This document shows, piece by piece, positions 1 through 8,164 of a stretch of 41,734 nucleotides of DNA. Origin of the DNA: an uncultured Gammaproteobacteria bacterium (lineage in GTDB: Bacteria > Pseudomonadota > Gammaproteobacteria > Rariloculales > Rariloculaceae). The notes below the pieces were generated by a model that saw only the letters and a list, made by a program, of their open reading frames with translations, ran no database searches and was not told the DNA's origin. Made by a program: the position numbers and the translations under genes. Position 1 is the stretch's first letter. The number at the start of each line of letters is the position of its first letter. The stretch is from NCBI GenBank assembly GCA_946887385.1, contig CAMPKU010000007.1, positions 1 to 41,734 of the forward strand. Direction: 5' to 3'.

Positions 1-1110
1 GACGAGACCGGGCGGAACGCCCGCCGCCGGGGGCGCGCCCGTGACGAATCCCGGTTCGTCGCCGTTCGGATCGAAGAAGAAGCTGCCTTCCTTCACGTTC
101 CAGCCGTAGTTGCCGCCGGCCGTGACCCTGTTTACTTCCTCGATGTCGTTCTGCCCGGCGTCCGCCACCCAGAGCTCGCTGGTCATGGGATCGATCGAGA
201 TACGAAACGGGTTGCGAAAACCGTAGGCATAGAGCTCTTGCGCGACGTCCGGTTGGCCGAAGAACGGATTCGCGCTCGGAATTCCGTAACGGCCGTTCGG
301 CGCGTCGCGACCGAGCGGATCGATGCGCAGAATTCCGCCGAGAGGATTCGACGGCGCCTGCCCGTTGCCGCCGGGAAAATGCCCGACACCCTGATCGTCG
401 GCGTTGCCGCCGTCGCCGAGCGCGATCAGCAGCCAGCCGAAAGCGTCGAAGACGAGCGCGCCCCCGTTGTGGTTGAACTGCGGTTGATCGATCCGCAGCA
501 GCTCGCGCGCGCTCGCAGGATCCGGCGTCGCAGCCGGATCCGCCGCGGCGGGCACGCGCCACTCGGTGATCACGGACTGATGATTCGGCGCCACGTCGAG
601 CGGCAGAGTCGTGAAGTCCGCCGCTCGCGCTACAGGCTCCGACGTATACGTGTAGATGAGACCGTTGGTCTGATAGCTCGGGTGAAACGCGAGCCCGAGC
701 AACCCGCGCTCGTCGAAACTATCGGGCCCGGCGACGCCGAGCTCGACGAGCCGGTCGGCGACGTCGAGAAACACCGTCGCTTGGCCGGTCGAGAGATCGA
801 GCGCGTATACCTGCCCGACCTGATCGACGACGAACAACCGGTTCGGCCACCCGGGCGCGGCGGTACCCCAGTTCGGCGCGACGAGCCCTTCGAGCACGGG
901 CACGAGTCGTATGCGAAACGCCGACTCACCGATCGGTGTGGGTATCGGGTCGGCACTCCGGGCGCTCGTCGTCTCGACGACGGCTGCCGGCTGCGCCTCT
1001 GCGAGCACTGGCGCCGCGAAGGCAACTGCCGTCAGCGCCAAAACGCACAGCTGAGGAATCAGGCCCTGGAACGAGCGCCGGCCAGCGCTGAAAGACGTTG
1101 AAAATTGCAT
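1..1110 (-). CDS. PQQ-dependent sugar dehydrogenase-like protein (GSDH family), C-terminus cut by window edge
   Basis: The minus-strand frame is open from an ATG at 1110 to base 1 (370 codons), so the 3' end lies outside the window. The N-terminus carries a signal peptide (hydrophobic LCVLALTAVAFAA, likely cleavage after PVLA), so the protein is exported. It then shows the conserved stretches of the glucose/sorbosone dehydrogenase beta-propeller family: ERGLLGLAFHP, FNHNGGALVF, GDGGNADDQG, NPLGGILRIDP, YGFRNPFRISIDP, LWVADAGQNDIEEVN and GGNYGW. Members oxidise sugars or related alcohols with PQQ or act as periplasmic aldose sugar dehydrogenases; the substrate here is unknown. GAGGATGAG just upstream of the ATG is a plausible ribosome-binding site. 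The PCC-domain gene lies upstream on the same strand, 96 bases away. Confidence 0.85.
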   Translation of the reverse strand, partial: MQFSTSFSAGRRSFQGLIPQLCVLALTAVAFAAPVLAEAQPAAVVETTSARSADPIPTPIGESAFRIRLVPVLEGLVAPNWGTAAPGWPNRLFVVDQVGQVYALDLSTGQATVFLDVADRLVELGVAGPDSFDERGLLGLAFHPSYQTNGLIYTYTSEPVARAADFTTLPLDVAPNHQSVITEWRVPAAADPAATPDPASARELLRIDQPQFNHNGGALVFDAFGWLLIALGDGGNADDQGVGHFPGGNGQAPSNPLGGILRIDPLGRDAPNGRYGIPSANPFFGQPDVAQELYAYGFRNPFRISIDPMTSELWVADAGQNDIEEVNRVTAGGNYGWNVKEGSFFFDPNGDEPGFVTGAPPAAGVPPGLV

Positions 1111-1206
1111 CGGCTCATCCTCATGCGAGTGGCAGGTGCGCACTCGTCTAGCGCGGATCCGGGCGCCTTCGAGCCGGCCCCGCTGCAAGATCCGGACCGA
1201 TGTGGG

Positions 1207-1650
1207 TCAGCGACGGCGCTCTAGCTTGATCAACGCGAGCCCGGTGGCGGCGTCCGTCTCACGATGCAGATGCGACGGCGATTCCGTGACCACCACCTCG
1301 AGCGTCGGCCGCACGTGCGCGCGCAAGAGGTGGCCACCGTGTGCCGTGCCGTCCCGCTTCGCCACGACCACGTGAGCATGGACTTTCGGCCCGCTCGCTT
1401 CGCTCGTCACGTCGCCGACGAGACTCACCACCTCTACCTGCTCGTCGATCGGGATGCGCTCGTACTGCCGTTCCTCGATGGAGAAAAAGCCGAGCACCAC
1501 GTCGCTGAACGCGCCGAGCCCGGTGAAGTGACTGGCCGTCAACGAATGCTCAGCCGCGAAACGGTCGAGCTCGGCGACCACCTCGTCGCCGGCATCGAAC
1601 ACCAGCGCATAACTTCTCTCGCCGCCCGCTTCAAGTTCCGTGCTCTTCAT
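1207..1650 (-). CDS. PCC/DUF296 (PPC) domain protein
   Basis: This is a 147-residue protein made almost entirely of one PCC (DUF296) domain. The diagnostic core is HAHVVVAKRDGTAHGGHL, followed by RAHVRPTLEVVV. The domain forms a trimeric fold known from AT-hook plant proteins and from small stand-alone bacterial proteins whose function is mostly unknown; some are annotated as DNA-binding. No AT-hook is visible. The ATG at 1650 is preceded by GGAGG at good spacing, which supports the start. It is transcribed divergently from the outer-membrane protein gene at 1785. The family call is firm; the function is not known. Confidence 0.85.
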   Translation of the reverse strand: MKSTELEAGGERSYALVFDAGDEVVAELDRFAAEHSLTASHFTGLGAFSDVVLGFFSIEERQYERIPIDEQVEVVSLVGDVTSEASGPKVHAHVVVAKRDGTAHGGHLLRAHVRPTLEVVVTESPSHLHRETDAATGLALIKLERRR

Positions 1651-1784
1651 TGTTGCCTCCGTACGCTTGAGAAAACTTCCTCGCCATTTGACCGCCGCGC
1701 GCTCGCGACGAGGCGCCCGAGGCGTGCAAACGCCTGGCGCAGATATTGCATTTCAGGGCACCTCAAGGATGAGGAGCAATAGCC
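1651..1784. promoter_or_regulatory. Divergent intergenic region with a small inverted repeat
   Basis: These 134 bases separate divergently transcribed genes and must hold promoters for both. A 6-base inverted repeat, AGGCGT-GCAA-ACGCCT, lies at 1720-1735. I see no convincing -35/-10 pair. The GGAGG at the left end serves the PCC-domain gene, and GATGAGGAGC at the right end serves the barrel protein gene. Confidence 0.35.
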
Positions 1785-2357
1785 ATGAAGAAGACTTTCA
1801 TCGCGCTAACACTATTGCTGATACCGCCCGCCGCCGCGTTGGGGCAGCCGTATGCATCCGCGAAAATTGCTTACGCCGGCGCCGATTTTCCGCTCGGCTC
1901 GCCATACAACGGCGTAATCGACGACAACTCGCCCGGTATTGGCGCGGATGTCGGCTTCGGCTTCGGCCGTCATTGGGCTCTCGAAATCGGCGCGGCGCGC
2001 TACGGCTCATTCGACGGCCGGGGAACACCCTGCATCGCGGGTGATGTATGCACGCTCGTCATACGTCCGATCGACGGCAACGACATGACGCTCTATAGCG
2101 CAGCGCTCGTACCCCGTATTACGGCCGGTGACGCGCGTTTTTTCGCGCGGGTCGGCTACTACCGCGCCAACATCGACACCAACATCGACTTGCCGGGCGC
2201 CGGCGATTTTCACGAAGACGGGTTGCTGCTCGGCGTTGGAGCGCGGTGGTATTTCTCGGATCCATGGAGCATCTCCCTCGAAGCCACTCGCTTCGACGAC
2301 AACATTCGGCAGCTCGCAGTTGGCTTTGGCTGGGGATTGCGCCGCCTCGACGAGTGA
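1785..2357 (+). CDS. Outer-membrane beta-barrel protein (OmpA/OmpW-like barrel)
   Basis: This 190-residue protein has a clear signal peptide (MKKTFIALTLLLIPPAAALG) and alternating short strands rich in Tyr, Phe and Gly. The C-terminal half (WYFSDPWSISLEATRFDD and onwards) resembles eight-stranded outer-membrane barrels of the OmpA or OmpW kind. It does not end in the usual terminal Phe, which lowers certainty. A GAGGAG ribosome-binding site precedes the ATG. The next gene, an RND membrane-fusion protein, starts 6 bases after the stop, so the three genes 1785-6594 form one operon. It is not a TolC-type efflux channel, which would be more than twice as long. Confidence 0.7.
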   Translation: MKKTFIALTLLLIPPAAALGQPYASAKIAYAGADFPLGSPYNGVIDDNSPGIGADVGFGFGRHWALEIGAARYGSFDGRGTPCIAGDVCTLVIRPIDGNDMTLYSAALVPRITAGDARFFARVGYYRANIDTNIDLPGAGDFHEDGLLLGVGARWYFSDPWSISLEATRFDDNIRQLAVGFGWGLRRLDE

Positions 2358-2363
2358 GCACGT

Positions 2364-3497
2364 GTGACCAGCCGCAATATCACAACGCTCGCCGCCCTCG
2401 CTACCGTGCTGATCGCGGCGGCCGGCTCGCTCGTTCGCGGCGCGCGCGAGTCTGAGCGCGACGCTGCTGCGCCCGCAGCGCCCCCTGCGACCGTCGCAGC
2501 AGCCACGGCTCGCAGTGAAACGTGGCAACGGCACCTCGAGACCGTGGGCACACTCGCCGCGTATCGCGGCGTGGAGGTGACGGCGGAAGTGCCAGGGCTC
2601 GTGAGCCAGATCAATTTCGAGTCGGGCGACGAAGCGCAGGAAGGCGAGCTACTCGTCGAGCTCAGCACCGATACCGACCGCGCAAGGCTGCGCACGATCG
2701 AGGCGGAGCTCGAGCAGGCGCGAGCCGATCTCGCGCGCAGCACTGCGCTCGATGAGCGCGGCCTGATCGCGACTGTCGAGCTCGATCAACGTAAAACCGC
2801 CGTCGACAGGCTTGCGGCGCAGGCCGATGAGCAGCGCTCCCTGATCGACAAAAAGCGCATCGCCGCCCCGTTCGCCGGCCGGCTCGGATTGCGGCTCATC
2901 GACTTAGGCGAGTACGTGGCGCCCGGTACTCCGCTCGTCACGCTGCAAGCACTCGCGCCGATCGACCTGACCTTCACGTTGCCCGAGGCGGAGTACAGCG
3001 TCGTCGAGCCTGGACAGCATGTCGAGATCGGCGTGGCTGCGTACCCCGACAAGCAATTCGCGGGTCAGGTGACGGCCGTGAGCCCCGTAGTCGATGAAGG
3101 CACGCGCAATTTCACGGTGCAAGCCCGGCTCGACAACTCACATCGCTTGCTGCGTCCCGGCATGTTCGCCGACGTCACGCTCGTCTTGCCCGACGAAGTC
3201 GCCGTGATCACCGTGCCGGCCACCGCGATCTCCTATAGCCCGGCCGGCGACACGGCGTTCGTCATTCGCGAGCCCGATACGGAGCCGAGCCCACAAGGCC
3301 CAGCGGCAGCGGGCCCCACGGTGACGCGTGTAGCCGTGGGCGCCGGCGAGCGGCGCGGCAACCGCATCGCAATCACGACTGGGCTCGCGGCCGGCGATCG
3401 CGTCGTGACGGCCGGACAGCTCAAGCTCTACGAAAGCGCGCCGGTGGCCGTCGAGCCCGAGGAGCCGAGCGTGGCGGAGACGGCTTTCCGCCGCTAA
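2364..3497 (+). CDS. RND efflux periplasmic adaptor (membrane-fusion protein)
   Basis: This 377-residue adaptor would link an inner-membrane RND pump to an outer-membrane channel. An N-terminal hydrophobic segment (residues 6-24) acts as anchor or signal. It is followed by a lipoyl-like half (VTAEVPGLVSQINFESGDEAQEGELLVEL), a helical hairpin (TIEAELEQARADLARSTALDERGLI), the second lipoyl half (RIAAPFAGRLGLRLIDLGEYVAPGTPLVTL) and a beta-barrel domain. This is the usual AcrA/MexH/MdtA order and length. The start is a GTG 6 bases after the preceding stop; no strong ribosome-binding site is visible, so translational coupling is likely. The pump gene follows after 10 bases. The substrate cannot be read from the sequence. 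Confidence 0.92.
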   Translation: MTSRNITTLAALATVLIAAAGSLVRGARESERDAAAPAAPPATVAAATARSETWQRHLETVGTLAAYRGVEVTAEVPGLVSQINFESGDEAQEGELLVELSTDTDRARLRTIEAELEQARADLARSTALDERGLIATVELDQRKTAVDRLAAQADEQRSLIDKKRIAAPFAGRLGLRLIDLGEYVAPGTPLVTLQALAPIDLTFTLPEAEYSVVEPGQHVEIGVAAYPDKQFAGQVTAVSPVVDEGTRNFTVQARLDNSHRLLRPGMFADVTLVLPDEVAVITVPATAISYSPAGDTAFVIREPDTEPSPQGPAAAGPTVTRVAVGAGERRGNRIAITTGLAAGDRVVTAGQLKLYESAPVAVEPEEPSVAETAFRR

Positions 3498-3507
3498 AGG
3501 CCGCGGC

Positions 3508-6500
3508 GTGCGCCACCGGCATTTCAGCGAGATCTTCGTGCGCCGGCCCGTGGCGGCCGTCGTCGTGAGTGCCGTCATCGCGCTGCTCGGCGTGGCGTCG
3601 CTCGGCATCTTGAACGTGGAGCAGTATCCGCAGTCGACGGCGGCCGTCATCAGCGTAACTACGCCGTATCCGGGCGCCAATGCGGAGCTCGTGCGCGGTT
3701 TCGTTACCGTGCCGCTCGAGCAAGTGATCGCGACGGCGGACGGCATCGAGTTTGTGACGTCGCAAAGCGCGCAGAACGTCTCGACGATCAACGCGCGCCT
3801 TCAGCTCAACTACGACGTCAACGATGCGACGGCGCAGATTCTCACGCGCATCAACCAGGTGCGGAACGTGCTGCCCGAGGGCAGCGAGGACCCGATCCTC
3901 ACGGTAAACCGCGGCGAAAACACGGCGTACATGTACATCGCGTTCACGAGCGATACCTTGTCGCCGCCGCAGCTGAACGACGTGCTTACACGCACCGTGG
4001 CTCCGCGCCTCGAAACCGTCGCCGGCGTGCAGCGCGTGCTCATCATCGGCGCGCCGCCGATTGCGATGCGCGTGTGGCTCGATCCGGAACGGATGACCGC
4101 GCACGACATGACAGCGTCCGAGGTCCGCGCGGCCCTCGCAGCGAACAACGTGCTGGCTCCCGTCGGCGACACCGAGAGCGCGCGGCTTGCCGTGAACCTT
4201 GCGGCTGAAACGAACCTGCACTCGGCCGAGGATTTCGAGCGGCTCGTGGTACGGCAGAACGCCGCCAGCCTCGTCCGGCTGGCGGACATCGCCGACGTCG
4301 GCCTGGGCGCAGAGTCATACTCGAGCTCCGTGTACTTTCGCGGCGAGCCTGCGCTTGCGGCAGCGATCGAGGTGGTGCCCAGCGCGAACCCACTGCAAGT
4401 GATCGGGGACGTGCGGGCAGAGCTGCCCGCGCTCGAGCGGCAGTTGCCGGGCGGCGTGACCTCCGCCGTCGTCTACGACGGTACCGTCTTCATCGAGCGC
4501 TCGATCGAGGAGCTCGTGATTTCGCTTGCGCAGGCGCTCGCGATCGTCACCCTCGTCATCTATCTGTTCTTGGGCTCCGTGCGCGCGGCGCTAGTGCCGG
4601 CCGTGGCGATGCCGCTAGCGCTCGTCGGCTCGCTGTTCCTGATGTTGCTGATGGGCTTCTCGATCAATCTGCTGACGCTGCTCGCGCTGATCCTCGCGAT
4701 TGGCACGGTGGTCGACGACGGCATCGTCGTCGTGGAGAACGTCTCGCGCCACGTCGAAGGCGGCAAGCCTCGGCGAGACGCGGCGATGGCCAGCGCGCGC
4801 GAGCTCGCTACGCCGATCATCGCGATGAACGTCGTTGTGCTCGCCGTGTTCATGCCCGTCGCGTTTCTGTCGGGCGTGACCGGCACACTGTTCGTCGAGT
4901 TCGCCTATACCGTCGCCGGGGCCACGCTGATCTCCGGCGTCGTGGCGCTCACGCTCTCGCCGATGATGTGCGCCCATCTCGTGCGCCCCGAGCAGTCGAA
5001 GAGCCGCGTCGCGCGGGTCGTGGAAGCAGGATTCGAGCGCATCGCGCGCGGTTACGATCGGGCACTCGCGCTTGCCCTCGAGCAGCGTTTCGCCGTGCTC
5101 GCGCTCGGCGCGCTCGTGCTCGCGGCGTGCTGGTTCCTGTACACCAGCGCCGAGCGCGAGCTCGCGCCGCAGGAGGACCAAGGGTTCCTGGCCGTGCAGT
5201 CGACAGCCGATCCGAACGCCTCGCTGGAAGGGCTCGAGCGCTGGAGCCGGCAGATCGAGCCGATTTTAGACGAGCTCGGCGCAGTCGAAGGCTCGTTCAC
5301 CGCGAATGGCTTCGCCGGCGTGGGCGCGGCGCCCAACGTGGCGTTCACGGGCATCGCATTGCTGCCGTGGGAGGAGCGCGACGCGAGCGTCGCGGAGCTG
5401 CAGCCGCAAGTTCAAGCCAGGCTGTCCTCGATCGCCGGGCTGCAGAGCGCGGTGTTTGCGCCGCCGTCGCTGCCCGGCGCCGGCGGCGGCCAAGCCGTGC
5501 AGATGGTCGTGGGCGCGAACGCCGAGCCGCTCGCCATCTTCGAGGTCACTGAGCGGCTGCTCCAGGCCGCGCGCGGCAGCGGCGCATTCGCCTTCATCGA
5601 TTCCGATCTGCGCTTCGACCGGCTGCAAGTCACGATCGACATCGACCGCGACAAGGCGGCCGCGCTCGGCGTCGAAATGGGGCAGCTGGCAGCCGATCTC
5701 GCGACGATGTTGAGCGCGGGCTACGTGAATTTCTTCTCCGCGGACGGCCGCAGCTACCGGGTAATTCCGCAGGCGGAGCCCGCAGCGCGCATCGAGCCGG
5801 ACCAGCTCACGCGGTACCGCGTGCGCACGGCCACGGGAGAGCTCGTGCCGCTGTCGACGTTCGTCAGCTTGCGCCGCAGCGTCGAGCCCGCCGCGCTCGC
5901 GCGCTTCGAGCAGCTGAACGCGGCCACGCTGTCGGGAATACCGGCACCGGGCGTTACGCTCGGGGAAGCCGTGACGACACTGCGCGAGATCGCCGAGCGG
6001 CTCTTGCCGGCCGATTATTCGATCGACTGGCAAGGCGAGTCGCGGCAATTCGTTCAGGAAGGCAACACGCTGGTGCTAGCGTTCGCCGTCGCCGTCGCGC
6101 TGATGTATCTCGTGCTCGCGGCGCAGTTCAACAGCTTGCGCGATCCCGCAATCATGCTCGTCAGCGTGCCGATGTCGCTCGCCGGCGCCCTGCTCTTCTT
6201 CGCGCTCGGCGTGGTCACCGTGAACATTTACACGCAGATCGGCTTGCTCGCGCTGATCGGCTCCATCATCCGCCACGGAATCCTACTCGTCGAGTTCGCG
6301 AACAACGTGCAGGCGGCTGAGCAGCTCGACCGCGTCGCGGCGATGCGCCGATCGGCGCGCCTGCGGCTGCGGCCGATCCTGATGACGACGCTTGCAACCC
6401 TCGCGGGCATGGTGCCGCTGCTGTTCGCCATCGGCCCCGGCGCCGAGAGCCGCTTCGCGATCGGGCTCGTGCTCGGCGCCGGCATGGCGATCGGGACGGT

Positions 6501-6594
6501 GTTTACGCTGTTCGCGGTGCCCGCGCTGTATACGGTCGTCGCACGCGAGCGGCCCCGCGATGAACGACCCACAGAGGCGACGAGCGGAACCTGA
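3508..6594 (+). CDS. RND efflux pump, inner-membrane permease (HAE1 family)
   Basis: This 1028-residue protein is a proton-driven multidrug exporter of the AcrB/MexB/MexI kind, with twelve membrane segments and two large periplasmic loops. The start is a GTG. The paired aspartates of the proton relay are present in segment 4 (GTVVDDGIVVVEN, D403-D404). The Lys normally found in segment 10 (SAKNA in AcrB, ISKHG in MexI-type pumps) is replaced by Arg here (SIIRHGILLVEF, R922). The RND signature regions around LYLFLGSVRAALVPAVAMPLALVGS and MYLVLAAQFNSLRDPAIMLVSVP are intact. It ends the operon that starts with the barrel protein. No TolC-type gene is adjacent, so the outer-membrane channel is probably encoded elsewhere. 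Confidence 0.95.
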   Translation: MRHRHFSEIFVRRPVAAVVVSAVIALLGVASLGILNVEQYPQSTAAVISVTTPYPGANAELVRGFVTVPLEQVIATADGIEFVTSQSAQNVSTINARLQLNYDVNDATAQILTRINQVRNVLPEGSEDPILTVNRGENTAYMYIAFTSDTLSPPQLNDVLTRTVAPRLETVAGVQRVLIIGAPPIAMRVWLDPERMTAHDMTASEVRAALAANNVLAPVGDTESARLAVNLAAETNLHSAEDFERLVVRQNAASLVRLADIADVGLGAESYSSSVYFRGEPALAAAIEVVPSANPLQVIGDVRAELPALERQLPGGVTSAVVYDGTVFIERSIEELVISLAQALAIVTLVIYLFLGSVRAALVPAVAMPLALVGSLFLMLLMGFSINLLTLLALILAIGTVVDDGIVVVENVSRHVEGGKPRRDAAMASARELATPIIAMNVVVLAVFMPVAFLSGVTGTLFVEFAYTVAGATLISGVVALTLSPMMCAHLVRPEQSKSRVARVVEAGFERIARGYDRALALALEQRFAVLALGALVLAACWFLYTSAERELAPQEDQGFLAVQSTADPNASLEGLERWSRQIEPILDELGAVEGSFTANGFAGVGAAPNVAFTGIALLPWEERDASVAELQPQVQARLSSIAGLQSAVFAPPSLPGAGGGQAVQMVVGANAEPLAIFEVTERLLQAARGSGAFAFIDSDLRFDRLQVTIDIDRDKAAALGVEMGQLAADLATMLSAGYVNFFSADGRSYRVIPQAEPAARIEPDQLTRYRVRTATGELVPLSTFVSLRRSVEPAALARFEQLNAATLSGIPAPGVTLGEAVTTLREIAERLLPADYSIDWQGESRQFVQEGNTLVLAFAVAVALMYLVLAAQFNSLRDPAIMLVSVPMSLAGALLFFALGVVTVNIYTQIGLLALIGSIIRHGILLVEFANNVQAAEQLDRVAAMRRSARLRLRPILMTTLATLAGMVPLLFAIGPGAESRFAIGLVLGAGMAIGTVFTLFAVPALYTVVARERPRDERPTEATSGT

Positions 6595-6670
6595 GCGCCT
6601 GCGCCTCGACGAAGCCGCCGGCGCGGTGGGTGTTCTGGCTCAACAGTTCCTCGGACGCTACACACTGGGG

Positions 6671-6691
6671 GCGCGGCACGCGAAGCCGCGC
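6671..6691. repeat. 7-base inverted repeat between RND operon and integrase
   Basis: GCGCGGC (6671-6677) and GCCGCGC (6685-6691) form a perfect stem with a 7-base loop. It is 77 bases after the RND stop codon and is followed directly by the AT-rich integrase promoter region, not by a T-run. It could be a weak terminator for the efflux operon or part of an operator; neither is shown. Confidence 0.35.
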
Positions 6692-6697
6692 TATACT
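6692..6697 (+). promoter_or_regulatory. Candidate -10 element of the integrase promoter
   Basis: TATACT matches the sigma-70 -10 consensus at five of six bases and lies 34 bases upstream of the integrase ATG in a short AT-rich island. No good -35 hexamer is visible at the expected distance. The element overlaps the candidate LexA box. Confidence 0.4.
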
Positions 6698-6713
6698 GTA
6701 TATCCGATCAGTT
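6694..6713. promoter_or_regulatory. Candidate LexA (SOS) box upstream of the integrase
   Basis: TACTGTATATCCGATCAGTT has the CTG-N10-CAG core of the enterobacterial LexA box (CTG 6696-6698, CAG 6709-6711). It matches the consensus TACTG(TA)5CAGTA at 14 of 20 positions, including the whole left half. It overlaps the candidate -10 and ends 18 bases before the integrase ATG, a placement that would block transcription when LexA is bound. The site is read directly; LexA binding is inference. Confidence 0.45.
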
Positions 6714-6731
6714 CCAACGAGAGTGGCGCAA

Positions 6732-8009
6732 ATGGCGCGTATACGCGGGAATACGTTACCCAAATACCTGGAGCTCAATTCGCGCAACCGGACGTACTAC
6801 TACCGAAATCCGCAGATGCCGGTAAAGGCGAACCTCGGCAAAGACCTCGAAACAGCCGTACGGCTAGCAAGCTCGCTGAATTCAAAGTATCGAATCCGCC
6901 AACAGCAGGAAGTTGCTCGTCTCGAGGCCTGCCTCGACCTGCGCGGCGAGCTGTTTGCCACGACGTTTGGGAGCTTTGTCGAAAGATACATCCGCGACTA
7001 CCGACTGAAAGCAAGCACGGCACGGCGGCTCCTTCAACGAAGCGCGCGCTTGAGGGACCGACTTGGCGATCTCCAGATCCCGGCAATCGATACGCAACTT
7101 CTTCGCGAGTCGATCGCTTCCTGCAGCCAGTTTGAACAGACCAAGATGAAGACGCTGCTCGAGCGCTTCTTTCGATATGCGAAGTCGACCGGCGCGTATC
7201 CCTCACATCTCGTCAATCCGGCGAACGACCTTTTTGTCGACCCCGTGCCCCACAAGCAACGGCAGCGCATAACGCTGAGTCAATTCCAGGCCATCCATCG
7301 GGAGGCTTTGCCGTGGCTTCAATGGTTAATGACGTTGGGTTTCCACCTTGCTCTTCGCCGCGTCGATCTCGTCAGTCTGCGGTTCGATGACGTTGTCGGA
7401 GACCGCATAGTGAGCCCTATCCGTAAAACTGACACCCACTGTCGCGAGATCGAAGCAACGAGTGTTGATTTCCCGCTACATCCAGATGTTCGCCGAGTGA
7501 TCGCGCAGGCCCGGATCTCCAGTCTTCGAGCGAACCGATGCCCGTTCATCGTGCATCGCCAACCCGAACGCAGAACCAAACGCGCACGCGCCGCGCTCGT
7601 CGATGGTCGTATGGAACACCCATCTCAGGTGCTGCCGGAATATGCCTCGAAAGCGTTCTACGAAGCACGAACGGCAGCGAGCAGCAAGACGGACCTATTT
7701 GCCGGCCTCAGTGCCCGGGAGATGCCCACCCTGCATGAGATTCGAGCCTTGTCGTCGCACCTCTACGCACGCGCCGGATACGAGGTAGCGGCCGTACAGG
7801 ACCTAATGGCACATACCGACCCGGATATGACACGGTCGTACCAGAAAGGACATGCACGCAAGGTCCTGCGTGTAGAAATGACGTTGCCGTACAGCGTTAC
7901 TGACGACGCGCCGGGCGTCAAAGAGCCGCGCGCTGTCTATCACGTCGGCCCTCAGCGTCAGGAAAAATTTCCTGAGAATTTCCTGACGGCCAAACGCGAC
8001 GCCGCTTAA
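6732..8009 (+). CDS. Phage-type tyrosine recombinase (integrase)
   Basis: I chose the ATG at 6732 (425 residues) over the upstream ATG at 6630. The shorter form begins MARIRGNTLPKYLELNSRNR, then TYYYRNP, which matches the arm-binding N-terminal domain of lambda-type integrases. A core-binding domain follows. The catalytic domain shows the first Arg in LALRRVDLVSLRF, a Lys in PIRKTD, the H-x-x-R box in LHEIRALSSHLYARAG, the second His in MAHTDPDM and the nucleophilic Tyr in TRSYQKGH. All catalytic positions are therefore present and the gene looks intact. Its base composition is less GC-rich than its neighbours, as expected of acquired DNA. The 3' end lies 22 bases from the 3' end of tRNA-Gly, the usual geometry for an element integrated in a tRNA gene. 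No excisionase gene is seen next to it. Confidence 0.92.
   Translation: MARIRGNTLPKYLELNSRNRTYYYRNPQMPVKANLGKDLETAVRLASSLNSKYRIRQQQEVARLEACLDLRGELFATTFGSFVERYIRDYRLKASTARRLLQRSARLRDRLGDLQIPAIDTQLLRESIASCSQFEQTKMKTLLERFFRYAKSTGAYPSHLVNPANDLFVDPVPHKQRQRITLSQFQAIHREALPWLQWLMTLGFHLALRRVDLVSLRFDDVVGDRIVSPIRKTDTHCREIEATSVDFPLHPDVRRVIAQARISSLRANRCPFIVHRQPERRTKRARAALVDGRMEHPSQVLPEYASKAFYEARTAASSKTDLFAGLSAREMPTLHEIRALSSHLYARAGYEVAAVQDLMAHTDPDMTRSYQKGHARKVLRVEMTLPYSVTDDAPGVKEPRAVYHVGPQRQEKFPENFLTAKRDAA
7958..7986. repeat. Repeats at the 3' end of the integrase gene (possible arm-type sites)
   Basis: TCAGGAAA-AA-TTTCCTGA (7958-7975) is a perfect 8-base inverted repeat. The 10-mer AATTTCCTGA occurs at 7966-7975 and again at 7977-7986 in direct orientation, 11 bases apart. 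They lie inside the last codons of the integrase gene, about 45-70 bases from the tRNA 3' end. In lambda-like elements the arm-type integrase sites lie between the int 3' end and the core, so these repeats are candidates. Coding constraint or chance cannot be excluded. Confidence 0.4.
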
Positions 8010-8031
8010 CTGCCTGAAAACAAAAGGAAAG

Positions 8032-8107
<76 letters not shown>

Positions 8108-8164
8108 TTCGAGGGTCGCCATTCTAGCCTCCGGCCGATGAGCGCGGCAACGGCCTACGTCACG

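Noticed and set aside
238..1101. A 287-codon plus-strand open frame
   Set aside because: It lies antisense to the PQQ dehydrogenase, which reads cleanly through the same bases with strong motifs.
6630..6731. Longer integrase start at 6630
   Set aside because: The extra 34 residues have no similarity and would place the start before the promoter elements; the ATG at 6732 matches the family N-terminus.
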